This document shows positions 35,351 through 41,689 of a stretch of DNA of 45,665 nucleotides, one piece after another. The number at the start of each line of letters is the position of its first letter. The first letter of the stretch is position 1. The DNA is from a virus, in IMG/VR virus record IMGVR_UViG_3300009184_000073, positions 1-45,665 of that record; one strand, 5' to 3'. A program made the translations under genes and the position numbers. The notes beneath the pieces were generated by a model. The model was not told the origin of the DNA and ran no database searches. It was given only the letters and a program-made list of their open reading frames with translations.

Positions 35351-36299
35351 GTTCATAGCTCTCTGGAGAGAGCATCAGTCCTCCTCGATTATTTCTCGTA
35401 TTACAGGAATTGACGTCCGAGGTATACAGCGCCGCAGGGCTAGGCTTGAAGCGATGGGGACCGCCCTTCCGTCTGTTTATAAACCTGAGCAAGCTCGCAC
35501 AGCAGGCAACGCTGAGCTGGTCATATCGGCCCGCCGAGACGTCAACCGGATAACCATCGACGACGGCACGATCATCGTGGGGTCGGATGCTCACTACTCG
35601 CCCGGCGTAATTCCAGTAGCGCACAAGGCCCTCTGCAACGTGCTTTCGGATTTCGGAACCGAGGTCAAGTTTGTAGTGCTTAATGGCGACATCCTGGATG
35701 GCGGATCTATTGGCCGCCACGACCGCATTCGGTGGCAGCGCAAGGTCAGTATCAAGGACGAGCTAGAGGCGGTTCAGGAACGTCTCGGAGATATCGAGAA
35801 GGTTAGGCCTGCCGGGTGCAAGCTGTTGCGCACCTATGGCAACCATTGCGCTCGGTTCGAGACTAGGCTCTCGAACAATGTCCCGGAGTATGAGGGGATT
35901 GGCGGCTTCCTGCTGCGCGACCATTTGCCATTTTGGACAGATTCCCTGCGTATTGACGTTAATGACGACATGGTCATCATCCATGACTGGCACTCGGGGG
36001 TCCACTCTGGCTACAACGATGCGCTCAAGGGTGGCTGTCATGTAGTCACAGGCCACACTCATGAACTTAGCGCCAAGGCCGTGCGCGGTTTTAAGCAGAC
36101 TCACTACGGCATCAAGACCGGGATGCTGGCAAACGAATACCAAGAAGAGTTCGACTATCGACAAGGCAAGCCGGGATTTAACTGGCAGTCCGGGTTCGCT
36201 GTCTTGACTTGGAGGGATGGCGTTCTTTTGCACCCCGAGTTCTGCGCCGTGCGCGATGATGACAAGGCCTATTTCCGAGGGAAGCTTTATGCAGACTAA
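35322..36299 (+). CDS. Metallophosphoesterase with N-terminal HTH (325 aa)
   Basis: This is a calcineurin-like phosphoesterase: the five metal/phosphate motifs are all present (GSDAHY with D89 and H91; NGDILDGG with D123; GNH with N174 and H175; IHDWHSG with H221; TGHTHE with H245 and H247). It would hydrolyse phosphodiester or phosphomonoester bonds using two metals. Residues 1-45 (EDEFIALWREHQSSSIISRI then IDVRGIQRRRARLEAMG) look like a helix-turn-helix. That suggests DNA targeting, as in phage-encoded nucleases of this family. The gene overlaps the Ntn hydrolase gene by 29 bases. Confidence 0.85.
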   Translation: MASSKLTEDEFIALWREHQSSSIISRITGIDVRGIQRRRARLEAMGTALPSVYKPEQARTAGNAELVISARRDVNRITIDDGTIIVGSDAHYSPGVIPVAHKALCNVLSDFGTEVKFVVLNGDILDGGSIGRHDRIRWQRKVSIKDELEAVQERLGDIEKVRPAGCKLLRTYGNHCARFETRLSNNVPEYEGIGGFLLRDHLPFWTDSLRIDVNDDMVIIHDWHSGVHSGYNDALKGGCHVVTGHTHELSAKAVRGFKQTHYGIKTGMLANEYQEEFDYRQGKPGFNWQSGFAVLTWRDGVLLHPEFCAVRDDDKAYFRGKLYAD

Positions 36300-36474
36300 A
36301 CCGAAGTCCCGAGTCAACGAGGCCGGCAATTACACCAAGCCGGCACTGCGCAAGAAGCTGTTCGAGCAGATCAAGGCTGGCAGCAAAGGAGGCGACCCTG
36401 GTGAGTGGAGCGCCCGCAAAGCTCAGATGCTTGCCAAGACCTACAAGGACGCTGGCGGCGGCTACAAGGACTGA
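36289..36474 (+). CDS. Small basic DUF5872-like protein (61 aa)
   Basis: This short Lys/Gly-rich protein has the core AGSKGGDPGEWSARKAQMLA, then KTYKDAGGGYKD. I recognise this as a small conserved motif (GDPGEWSARKAQ) in phage and algal-virus proteins (DUF5872, from memory). The function is unknown. ATG 36289 lies inside the end of the phosphoesterase gene with GAGG at 36277-36280, and overlaps it by 11 bases. Confidence 0.75.
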   Translation: MQTKPKSRVNEAGNYTKPALRKKLFEQIKAGSKGGDPGEWSARKAQMLAKTYKDAGGGYKD

Positions 36475-36476
36475 CT

Positions 36477-36710
36477 ATGAAAGCACCCCAGAAATCACTG
36501 AAGAAGTGGACTGAGCAGGAATGGCGCACCAGCGACGGCAAGCCGAGCGAGGGGAAGAAGCGCTACCTACCTGACGCGGCTTGGAAGTCTCTCAGCCCAG
36601 CAGAGAAGGCTGCAACCAACTCCGCCAAGGCTCAGGGCAACAAGGCCGGCAAGCAGTTCGTCAAACAACCTAAGGGCATTGCCGACAAAGTGGCAAAGTA
36701 CCGCAAGTGA
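36477..36710 (+). CDS. Small basic conserved phage protein (77 aa)
   Basis: This Lys-rich protein has QEWRTSDGKPSEGKKRYLPD near its middle and AATNSAKAQGNKAGKQFVKQ, then QPKGIADKVAKYRK, at the end. I have seen this pattern in small proteins near the end of late operons in other phages, but know no function; the charge suggests nucleic-acid contact. ATG 36477 follows AAGGA (36466-36470), two bases after the previous stop. An upstream frame extension is not needed. Confidence 0.75.
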   Translation: MKAPQKSLKKWTEQEWRTSDGKPSEGKKRYLPDAAWKSLSPAEKAATNSAKAQGNKAGKQFVKQPKGIADKVAKYRK

Positions 36711-36874
36711 CTGTCACCTTCTGGTTAGTTCTAGTCCCTACCGCCTGCTACGCGCTGGCGTCAGGCCTGTACTTCTGGAAGGGTGACATACCCCTTGGGA
36801 TCATTTATTCAGGCTACGCCTGGGCCAACGTCGGCCTGATGTGGGTGGACTTCCTGCGCAGGCAGAACATATAG
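36707..36874 (+). CDS. Small membrane protein (55 aa)
   Basis: A GTG at 36707 overlaps the previous stop (GTGA) and opens a 55-codon frame ending at the TAG at 36872-36874. It encodes two likely membrane helices: about 4-24 (TFWLVLVPTACYALASGLYF) and about 29-49 (PLGIIYSGYAWANVGLMWVD), joined by a short KGD loop and ending DFLRRQN. Small proteins with a Y-A-x-A-N-V-G-L element close the late operon in other phages too. The function is unknown; a lysis or superinfection role would be guesswork. It is the last rightward late gene. Confidence 0.7.
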   Translation: MTVTFWLVLVPTACYALASGLYFWKGDIPLGIIYSGYAWANVGLMWVDFLRRQNI

Positions 36875-36899
36875 GTTAGCTTTCCAGGCGGAAAACGTA

Positions 36900-36938
36900 C
36901 TTATATGACCGCTTGTCTCTGTTAATCGGTCATATAAG
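36900..36938. terminator. Inverted repeat at the convergent operon boundary
   Basis: CTTATATGACCG (36900-36911) and CGGTCATATAAG (36927-36938) are a perfect 12-bp inverted repeat around a 15-base spacer. It lies between the last rightward late gene (stop 36874) and the end of the leftward early operon. Reading leftward the hairpin is followed by TACGTTTT, which gives a weak terminator look; reading rightward no T-run follows. A leftward terminator, bidirectional transcription block or protein site are all possible. Confidence 0.5.
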
Positions 36939-37089
36939 GTGGGGGTACTAGCCGAGTCACCCAGCGCCACCGGCTGCGCAGCTTCCCCGCCGAGTAGTCC
37001 CAGCAGAGCGGCGGCAAGGGTGTGAGATCTCTCCTCGACGTTCCCCCCGTAAAACTTAAGCTGAGGCCGGAATCCTTGGGCGGCACCAC
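36922..37089 (-). CDS. Candidate 55-aa gene, weakly supported
   Basis: The GTG at 37089 (minus strand) is preceded by an excellent ribosome site (AGAAGGAG, five bases away) and opens a 55-codon frame ending at a TAA inside the spacer of the 36900-36938 inverted repeat. It overlaps the previous gene by 34 bases in another frame. The product is Pro/Arg/Trp-rich (for example RSRWRWVTRLVPPPY) with no recognisable domain, so coding is doubtful. A third frame here, open to 36809, also reads protein-like. One of these may be real, or an indel may have split a gene. Confidence 0.3.
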   Translation of the reverse strand: MVPPKDSGLSLSFTGGTSRRDLTPLPPLCWDYSAGKLRSRWRWVTRLVPPPYMTD

Positions 37090-37280
37090 AAGAACTCCTT
37101 CTCTGGCCTAGCACCGACAGCCACCAAGGACTGCGGCGACCACTCCGTCTTTGTGTGGAGCGGGTAACCTGGGCCGACATAAACGCCGGGCTTAGAAAAG
37201 TGAGGGACGAAAGTAACTTGCCCCCATTTATAGACGGTGACCGGGAAGCGGTCTGAGTAGGCTATTTTCTTATCTATCAA
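37056..37280 (-). CDS. Small protein of unknown function (74 aa)
   Basis: The TTG start at 37280 is three bases after the previous stop and follows GGAG with normal spacing, so it fits the leftward operon. The first 50 residues look real: FPVTVYKWGQVTFVPHFSKP, then GVYVGPGYPLHTKTEW, a beta-rich and aromatic pattern. The last 20 residues (RPEKEFLWCRPRIPASA) look less natural, and other frames open there. The end may have been altered by a frameshift. I do not recognise a family. Confidence 0.5.
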   Translation of the reverse strand: MIDKKIAYSDRFPVTVYKWGQVTFVPHFSKPGVYVGPGYPLHTKTEWSPQSLVAVGARPEKEFLWCRPRIPASA

Positions 37281-37283
37281 TTC

Positions 37284-37484
37284 TTACTCCAGGCTATTGA
37301 TGGCGGTTAGAAGATCTCTGGCGTTGGGGCCTCCGCGTTTCTTGAGAATCCTTGCGGCCAGATCACGGCGCTCTACCCACATTCTGGTCTGCATGACGCC
37401 GCCATTGACGATCCGCATTGGAACCTTGTTCATACGATCTTTCAGCTCTTTCTTGAGCCGCTCGATAGTTTCTTCTTCACTCAT
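37284..37484 (-). CDS. Small charged protein of unknown function (66 aa)
   Basis: The start at 37484 overlaps the stop of the gene before it (ATGA); an upstream extension to 37535 is not needed. The protein is Lys/Arg/Glu-rich and helical (SEEETIERLKKELKDRMNKV, then MRIVNGGVMQTRMWVERRDL), ending in a RGGPNARDLLTAINSLE helix. Such small early proteins often bind host factors; nothing specific is recognisable. Confidence 0.6.
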   Translation of the reverse strand: MSEEETIERLKKELKDRMNKVPMRIVNGGVMQTRMWVERRDLAARILKKRGGPNARDLLTAINSLE

Positions 37485-37747
37485 TGGCCAACCATTTTCT
37501 TGATGCTCTTGATGGAGACGGTTCCCGCAATGCATGCCTCGGCAAACTTAGCCTGCTCTCTGGCCCCAAGATCTCCAAGTTCTTTTCTCCACTCCTCGTA
37601 GAGAGCTCGTCGCCGGGTGGGTGAGGTGAGGGAGATCGCCTTCTCCACCCGCGCAATCAAGCGCAGGCGAGATTGGAGAAGCTCTTCCTTCCACCTCAGC
37701 TCCTGCTCGGCCGCTAGACGAATTCGCTCAGCGACGGCGGAATCCAT
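37481..37747 (-). CDS. Small helical protein of unknown function (88 aa)
   Basis: This is an almost fully helical, Arg/Glu/Leu-rich protein (AERIRLAAEQELRWKEELLQ, SRLRLIARVEKAISLTSPTR, ALYEEWRKELGDLG), likely a coiled coil with a C-terminal hydrophobic Ile/Val patch. It overlaps the pyrophosphohydrolase gene upstream by 34 bases and the next gene by four. I recall short phage early proteins with the SPTRRRALYEEW pattern but know no function. Confidence 0.6.
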   Translation of the reverse strand: MDSAVAERIRLAAEQELRWKEELLQSRLRLIARVEKAISLTSPTRRRALYEEWRKELGDLGAREQAKFAEACIAGTVSIKSIKKMVGQ

Positions 37748-38175
37748 CCCTCTGGCTTCCCGATCTTCATTGTGCCGGGCTTGAAGACGGGCTTGCCGTC
37801 CACCAGCTTGGCATCGTTGCTGTCCAGAACCGCGATGTCGGCGGCATCCTTATTGAATCCTGCGAGGTAGGCGACACCGTTGCCGGTGACTTCTGTGTCG
37901 CATAGCGCGTCAAGCGCATCGATGCGGGCATCGATGATGGCTTTAACATTGCCCGTCTTCACCATCTCTCCGACGTAGCTGATGCTCTCAATGGCACTAG
38001 ACAGGATTATGTTGAGACCTCTGTCGAATGTGTTTTCGTTGGTAAGGATCGCCAGACAGGACAAGAACTCCGCCATCTCTTCGAGGTGGCATCCAATCTG
38101 TGTAGAAAGGTGCTGCGGACACGGGTATTTCCCGCAGGCCTTCAGCCAACTCTCAGTTCGCTGATAGTTTGTCAC
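37714..38175 (-). CDS. MazG/PRA-PH-like NTP pyrophosphohydrolase (153 aa)
   Basis: All-alpha NTP pyrophosphatases remove pyrophosphate from (d)NTPs. The metal-binding motif E-E-x-x-E is visible as LEEMAEF (E32, E33, E36). The second acidic pair lies in RIDALDALCDTEVTGNG (D89, D93). The rest of the pattern (VAYLAGFNKDAADIAVLDSN, then AKLVDGKPVFKPGTMKIGKP) is a familiar phage version of the family. It may trim host or modified nucleotides, or counter signalling nucleotides. The GTG start (38175) overlaps the stop of the gene before it. Confidence 0.8.
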   Translation of the reverse strand: MTNYQRTESWLKACGKYPCPQHLSTQIGCHLEEMAEFLSCLAILTNENTFDRGLNIILSSAIESISYVGEMVKTGNVKAIIDARIDALDALCDTEVTGNGVAYLAGFNKDAADIAVLDSNDAKLVDGKPVFKPGTMKIGKPEGWIPPSLSEFV

Positions 38176-38345
38176 TGAAGCGCCTCCTTGCCGGAGTCCT
38201 CGACGACCGCCTGCTGCTGCGCCTGAACTTGCTGGATGATGACGTCAATCAACTGGCGAACTTGGGCATGAGGCCCCGCGTCAAGTTGACGCAAGATGAC
38301 ATTGACTTGATCAATGTTGAGGGAAAGGGAGAAGATGTTGCTCAT
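38172..38345 (-). CDS. Small protein of unknown function (57 aa)
   Basis: The start is probably ATG 38345 (a TTG four codons earlier has no better site). The protein begins SNIFSLSLNIDQVNVILRQL and continues helical with DVIIQQVQAQQQAVVEDSG. Short proteins with the NIDQVNVILRQLD-type start are frequent in early regions of podo- and siphoviruses; I know no function. The overlap of four bases with each neighbour indicates tight coupling. Confidence 0.65.
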   Translation of the reverse strand: MSNIFSLSLNIDQVNVILRQLDAGPHAQVRQLIDVIIQQVQAQQQAVVEDSGKEALQ

Positions 38346-38668
38346 GCTTTTTTCCAAACGGTTTTAGGGGAACGATGGCAGTTGGAACTGGACTGCGGCG
38401 CATACCCGCAAGGCTGAACAGTTCCAACACGGCGGGCGCGTTGGGCGACATAGCCCCAGGCCCTGTTATCGGGAGGAGCGGAGAAGCCGATCTTCTCGGC
38501 CCACACCCGGACATCCTCCGTCATGAAACCTTGCGGCTTCATGTTTGCGTAGAGCTGGAAGTATTCCAGCGCAGTTTGAGACCAGCCCTCCATGAAGCGG
38601 TCGGCTTTAGAGGCGGCAAGCATAGCGCCTGCATCACGGCCTTGCTTTCCAAGTTCAGCGTTGAGCAT
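38342..38668 (-). CDS. Conserved early phage protein, possible winged helix (108 aa)
   Basis: ATG 38668 follows AAGGAA at normal spacing. The core pattern MTEDVRVWAEKIGFSAPPDN, then RAWGYVAQRARRVGTVQPCG and a basic C-terminus, matches a family of small early phage proteins (from memory) that look like a short winged-helix fold. A DNA-related early role is plausible from position beside nuclease and recombination genes. The function is not established from sequence. Confidence 0.65.
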   Translation of the reverse strand: MLNAELGKQGRDAGAMLAASKADRFMEGWSQTALEYFQLYANMKPQGFMTEDVRVWAEKIGFSAPPDNRAWGYVAQRARRVGTVQPCGYAPQSSSNCHRSPKTVWKKA

Positions 38669-38677
38669 TTCGATTCC

Positions 38678-38995
38678 TTATTTGATGCGGGCGGCGATGG
38701 AGCTAGAGAAGGAATGGATACCCTCTTGGAACCAGCGCCGGATTGCGTATTGACGAAGAACGGAGATGGCCGTGTAGATCCATCCTCCCCAGAAGTTGGC
38801 TCCGGGTGAGACATGGACTCCGACCATCAAAGGAAACAGGATCAGGTTTGCCACAAAGTTGATGGAGAAACCGATCACAATGTTCACCCACGCCTCAATG
38901 ATTGCCTGACGGGGGTTCTCGCCAGCGTAGTACGTACGCAGCGTGAACACACCGACGAAGAGCATTGAGCCGAGGCCAAGTGCAGTCAGGGTCAC
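38678..38995 (-). CDS. Membrane protein, DUF7220-like (105 aa)
   Basis: There are two or three likely membrane helices: residues about 3-22 (LTALGLGSMLFVGVFTLRTY), 34-57 (EAWVNIVIGFSINFVANLIL and on) and about 70-85. The tail is Arg-rich and cytosolic (RRWFQEGIHSF). The central E-A-x-x-N-x-x-x-G-F-x-x-x-x-x-A-N-x-x-x-x-P pattern is common in small phage membrane proteins (DUF7220, from memory). Its role is unknown; superinfection exclusion is one possibility but unproven. The GTG start overlaps the stop of the gene before it (GTGA). Confidence 0.7.
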   Translation of the reverse strand: MTLTALGLGSMLFVGVFTLRTYYAGENPRQAIIEAWVNIVIGFSINFVANLILFPLMVGVHVSPGANFWGGWIYTAISVLRQYAIRRWFQEGIHSFSSSIAARIK

Positions 38996-39540
38996 AGCTT
39001 CAGCCCCGTGTCAGCAATAGTGAAGTGGCGCGGGCTCTTGTCTGCGTATCGATCTAGCACCTCACCAGCTCTGGCGTTGAGTTCGTTGTAGAACGGAGCA
39101 GAGCTTGGGGCCCTGTCGTCATCCCACATCTGCTGCATCATCGCGTCACGCAGGACGGTCAGCGATGCAATTGCTTTGGTGACGTGAGATATGCCCGAGT
39201 CAGGATCGATGTCCTCGCCCTCCCACCATGCCATCAGGTGCCGCATCACGCCGTCGTAGTAGACGGACGCCCGGACGCCTGCGGTTCGGTAGTTGTGGCG
39301 ACCATACTTCGCGGCGCCCTCAAGCATTGCCACGCCAAGCTCGGCCAGCACGTTCGCCGGAACGGTAGACATTGGGGCTTTGCGAATGCCGACAGCATCC
39401 TTCGGGTTGGTCATCTTGTTCGCGGCCACCTTGAAGGATGACGCGGGGTACGCCGTTCCCGATAGCTCATGAAAAGTCAACGCATCATGCTCGTCTCCAA
39501 ACAGAGAGCTTGGATGGGAGACGGTGCTGTAAATATTCAT
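38992..39540 (-). CDS. dATP/dGTP diphosphohydrolase-like (DUF5664, 182 aa)
   Basis: The motif TNPKDAVGIRKAPMSTVPAN, then AELGVAMLEGAAKYGRHNYR, and AWWEGEDIDPDSGISHVTKA, closely follows the phage DUF5664/dGTP-diphosphohydrolase N-domain pattern. Relatives cut dATP/dGTP to monophosphates; in phages with 2-aminoadenine DNA a related enzyme (MazZ) helps supply the base. The metal ligands are probably the Glu/Asp of EGAAKYG, EGEDIDPD and the His of HVTKA. Start ATG 39540 overlaps the previous stop. Whether this phage modifies its DNA is not shown here. Confidence 0.8.
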   Translation of the reverse strand: MNIYSTVSHPSSLFGDEHDALTFHELSGTAYPASSFKVAANKMTNPKDAVGIRKAPMSTVPANVLAELGVAMLEGAAKYGRHNYRTAGVRASVYYDGVMRHLMAWWEGEDIDPDSGISHVTKAIASLTVLRDAMMQQMWDDDRAPSSAPFYNELNARAGEVLDRYADKSPRHFTIADTGLKL

Positions 39541-39716
39541 GACGCGGCCTCCGCCTCGCTCCCGTATTGGGATTTGAGGAAAGAGTCCAGATCGTCTTGG
39601 CGGAAGCGCCACTGACGCCCTACCTTTCCGGCAGGGATTCGCTTCTCACGCGCAAGTTTGCGCAACGAGAAGACACTAATGCCAAGGTACTTGGCCGCCT
39701 CAAAAATCGACATCAT
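39537..39716 (-). CDS. Excisionase-like HTH protein (59 aa)
   Basis: This is a small MerR/excisionase-type helix-turn-helix: FEAAKYLGISVFSLRKLARE (helix-turn-helix), then RIPAGKVGRQWRFRQDDLDS (the beta wing), as in HTH_17 proteins. It probably binds DNA to control transcription of this operon or recombination. No integrase is seen in this window, so a pure regulator role is more likely. ATG 39716 is followed at once by another ATG; AAGGA lies about ten bases upstream. Confidence 0.75.
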   Translation of the reverse strand: MMSIFEAAKYLGISVFSLRKLAREKRIPAGKVGRQWRFRQDDLDSFLKSQYGSEAEAAS

Positions 39717-40557
39717 CGCTAGTGTTTCCTTCTTGCTCTTTGATCTTCCTGAATTGCTCGCAGAACGGCGCAACCTCGCAGTAACTTTCGCACCGGCGAT
39801 TTACTCCGGGCCTCTCAATGATGGAGAAGCCTTTTGCCGGCTCGCCAAGCTCCTCTCTTGTGGCCGCGACCTTGGTGGCTCGCTTAGCCCCGTCCTTTGT
39901 GAGGGCGTACGTTGTGCCCGAATACCAGCGCTCATCCTCGGTGCAGGAAGAGTTGCCAAGGTCGGACTCAGACGCACGGTGCATCACGACTCGATCGTGT
40001 ATGTACTTGCTTGTGTCCTCTATCGACCAAACCGGAACATCAATAACCGCGATAGGCGCCTTCGGGTAGTCGGGCTTTCGATCGGCCTCGCTCTTCTTCC
40101 AGTCACGGAAGATAGCCACGATCTGCAAGCGATCCACCTCGTACCCGTTCTTGTGGGCAAGCCAGCGCAGCACGTTGAGCTGTCGTGTCCAGCTATCGTC
40201 GCCGCCAGCTTTGTAGGTCGAGCAGACCTTGTAGTCCTGAAGAACCCTGTCCTCCAGATGCAGGCGGTCGAACTGACCCGAGAGCTTCCAGCCATCGACG
40301 TCGGCGTACAGGCGCTCCTCGACCAGAGCGCTGTCGTGCGCCCGCTCAAGGATGGCGTGAACCGCTTGGCCGAGAAGCGAGAAGACCCGCTCGCTCACAT
40401 CGGTCACCACAGACTCCGAGTGCCTTTTCATCAGCGCTCGAATCCGGGGTGAGTCGATCAGTTTGGTGACGGAGATGTCTCCGCCGCCACGATACGGGTC
40501 GTTCTTGATGGCGCTGACAATCGCCTCAGGAAGACCGTGTAGGTTGGTGAGCAGCAT
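39700..40557 (-). CDS. PD-(D/E)XK nuclease, Cas4/RecB-like (285 aa)
   Basis: This is a DNA exonuclease of the RecB-nuclease type. Catalytic residues are visible as H67 (GQAVHAILERA), D97 (SGQFDRL) and D108-x-K110 (LQDYKV), the Cas4/lambda-like order. Three C-terminal Cys (C256, C260, C266: RRCESYCEVAPFC) with one further upstream (SSCTED) could bind an iron-sulfur cluster, as in Cas4 and AddB. With the Erf-like protein three genes upstream it forms a phage recombination pair: resection plus annealing. ATG 40557 overlaps the previous stop (TGATG). Confidence 0.85.
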   Translation of the reverse strand: MLLTNLHGLPEAIVSAIKNDPYRGGGDISVTKLIDSPRIRALMKRHSESVVTDVSERVFSLLGQAVHAILERAHDSALVEERLYADVDGWKLSGQFDRLHLEDRVLQDYKVCSTYKAGGDDSWTRQLNVLRWLAHKNGYEVDRLQIVAIFRDWKKSEADRKPDYPKAPIAVIDVPVWSIEDTSKYIHDRVVMHRASESDLGNSSCTEDERWYSGTTYALTKDGAKRATKVAATREELGEPAKGFSIIERPGVNRRCESYCEVAPFCEQFRKIKEQEGNTSDDVDF

Positions 40558-40823
40558 CAGACGACCGAGAACCAGTCTTCCGACAGGAGGTCGGTTTGGC
40601 TGGCAATCCACGGAACACGAGCGCCGGGAGTGTTGTCCGCATCCGTCGGGTAGTTCAGGTACAGATACGGCAGGGTCATCTTGCTGTTGGCATCGGGAAC
40701 TTGCAGCTCCACCCACAGGCCCTTTCCGTTCCACCCCTTGCGGGCAACGCGTTGGCCACGCTTGAGTTCATCAAGCGCCATGCCGAAGCACATGGTTCCA
40801 TCCATAGCGTTGTACTTTGCCAT
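40557..40823 (-). CDS. Tad2-like (DUF2829) anti-defence candidate (88 aa)
   Basis: The protein follows the DUF2829 pattern well. FGMALDELKRGQRVARKGWN (residues 13-32) is followed by GKGLWVEL and the C-terminal PWIASQTDLLSEDW (71-84). Some members of this family (Tad2) bind the cyclic-ADP-ribose signal of the Thoeris defence and so protect the phage. The key Trp/Arg/Gly and SQxD-ED residues seen in the family are present here. Binding of any signal by this copy is inference. It is coupled to both neighbours by overlaps (TAATG, TGATG). Confidence 0.8.
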   Translation of the reverse strand: MAKYNAMDGTMCFGMALDELKRGQRVARKGWNGKGLWVELQVPDANSKMTLPYLYLNYPTDADNTPGARVPWIASQTDLLSEDWFSVV

Positions 40824-41074
40824 TAGAAGTCCACCTCAACTGCACCGCCTCGCTGGCCGCCGTTGTCATTCTTCGCGTACTTGGGGTCGGGCAGCTTGAG
40901 GACGCCGCTCTTGAACGGGTTACCGTTCTTGGAGACGCGATGCCAGATGGCGACGTCGTACTTGGTGCCGTCAGGGAAGGTGACGGTGCCGGTCTCCTGC
41001 GGAGCCTTGGCGTTGGTTGCGCGGTTGTTGTCGAAGAGAACAATCTCGATCTGGTTGTTGTATGTTGCAGACAT
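40823..41074 (-). CDS. Small early protein, possible ssDNA-binding type (83 aa)
   Basis: The sequence is beta-rich: QIEIVLFDNNRATNAKAPQE, then TVTFPDGTKYDVAIWHRVSK and a Gly/Asp-rich C-terminus ending EVDF. The pattern of a short beta barrel with an acidic tail, between Erf and nuclease genes, could fit a small single-strand-binding or recombination accessory protein; this is inference. I recall frequent phage early proteins with the TGTVTFPDGTKYDVAIW pattern. ATG 41074 follows AAGGA. Confidence 0.65.
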   Translation of the reverse strand: MSATYNNQIEIVLFDNNRATNAKAPQETGTVTFPDGTKYDVAIWHRVSKNGNPFKSGVLKLPDPKYAKNDNGGQRGGAVEVDF

Positions 41075-41086
41075 TCTTGAGTTTCC

Positions 41087-41689
41087 TTACTTGGTGGTTG
41101 CGGATTCAGCGGCTTTCTTCTGGAGCTTGGCGATCACCTCCTGCGCCTTGGTCACTGGCAGGTCGATGATGTCAGCCACGCCGTAAGCCTTGGCGATGGC
41201 ATGGTGAGCGACGCCGGCTTGAGCTGCCAGCTTCTCGATGGTTTCGGCCTCGGTAACACCGATGGTCTTGATGGGCGCGGGCTGAACAGGGGCAACGGCC
41301 TGACGCTTCGGAGCAGATGCCGTGGCAGCGTTGCCATCGTCATCCTCGGGGGCGATGCCACACGCAGCCATCAGGCTATAGCGACGGGCATAGGTCAGCG
41401 CTGAGCCGTAGCCCTGCGCGTCGTGCTTCGTGGCCGGGACGAACAGCTTGCCAGCGGAGAACTGCTCGCCGCTCTCATGCACGAACATGGTCTCGACCAT
41501 CACGCCGCCTTCGCATTCGTGCGTCTGCTGGATGAGCGCCACGCCGTTGTCGTTCAGCGAGTCGATGACAGCCTCAACGCAGGCGGCAAGGTCTGCGTAA
41601 CGGCTCTTGAAGTGGGGGTTTGTGCTGGTCTTAAGTGCGGAGCCGAAGCCCTTCTGCGCCTTGACCAGAGCGGATGCGATTTTCTGCAT
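41087..41689 (-). CDS. erf: Erf-like single-strand annealing recombinase (200 aa)
   Basis: This is an ERF-superfamily annealing protein that pairs complementary single strands during phage recombination. The ERF core is clear: NPHFKSRYADLAACVEAVID (about 25-44), HESGEQFSAG, then YGSALTYARRYSLMAACGIA, with acidic EDDDGN after it. A Pro/Ala linker and a C-terminal helical region complete it. ATG 41689 follows AAAGGA. It is the first gene of the leftward operon, so its promoter should lie in 41690-42013. Confidence 0.9.
   Translation of the reverse strand: MQKIASALVKAQKGFGSALKTSTNPHFKSRYADLAACVEAVIDSLNDNGVALIQQTHECEGGVMVETMFVHESGEQFSAGKLFVPATKHDAQGYGSALTYARRYSLMAACGIAPEDDDGNAATASAPKRQAVAPVQPAPIKTIGVTEAETIEKLAAQAGVAHHAIAKAYGVADIIDLPVTKAQEVIAKLQKKAAESATTK

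Noticed and set aside
26300-36300. Lysozyme or transglycosylase domain in the giant protein
   Set aside because: Expected from other podoviruses' internal proteins, but no E-containing catalytic motif or goose-lysozyme-like pattern was found on reading.
36875-37280. tRNA or attachment site at the convergent boundary
   Set aside because: No cloverleaf pattern and no integrase in the window; only the inverted repeat and short leftward frames are visible.
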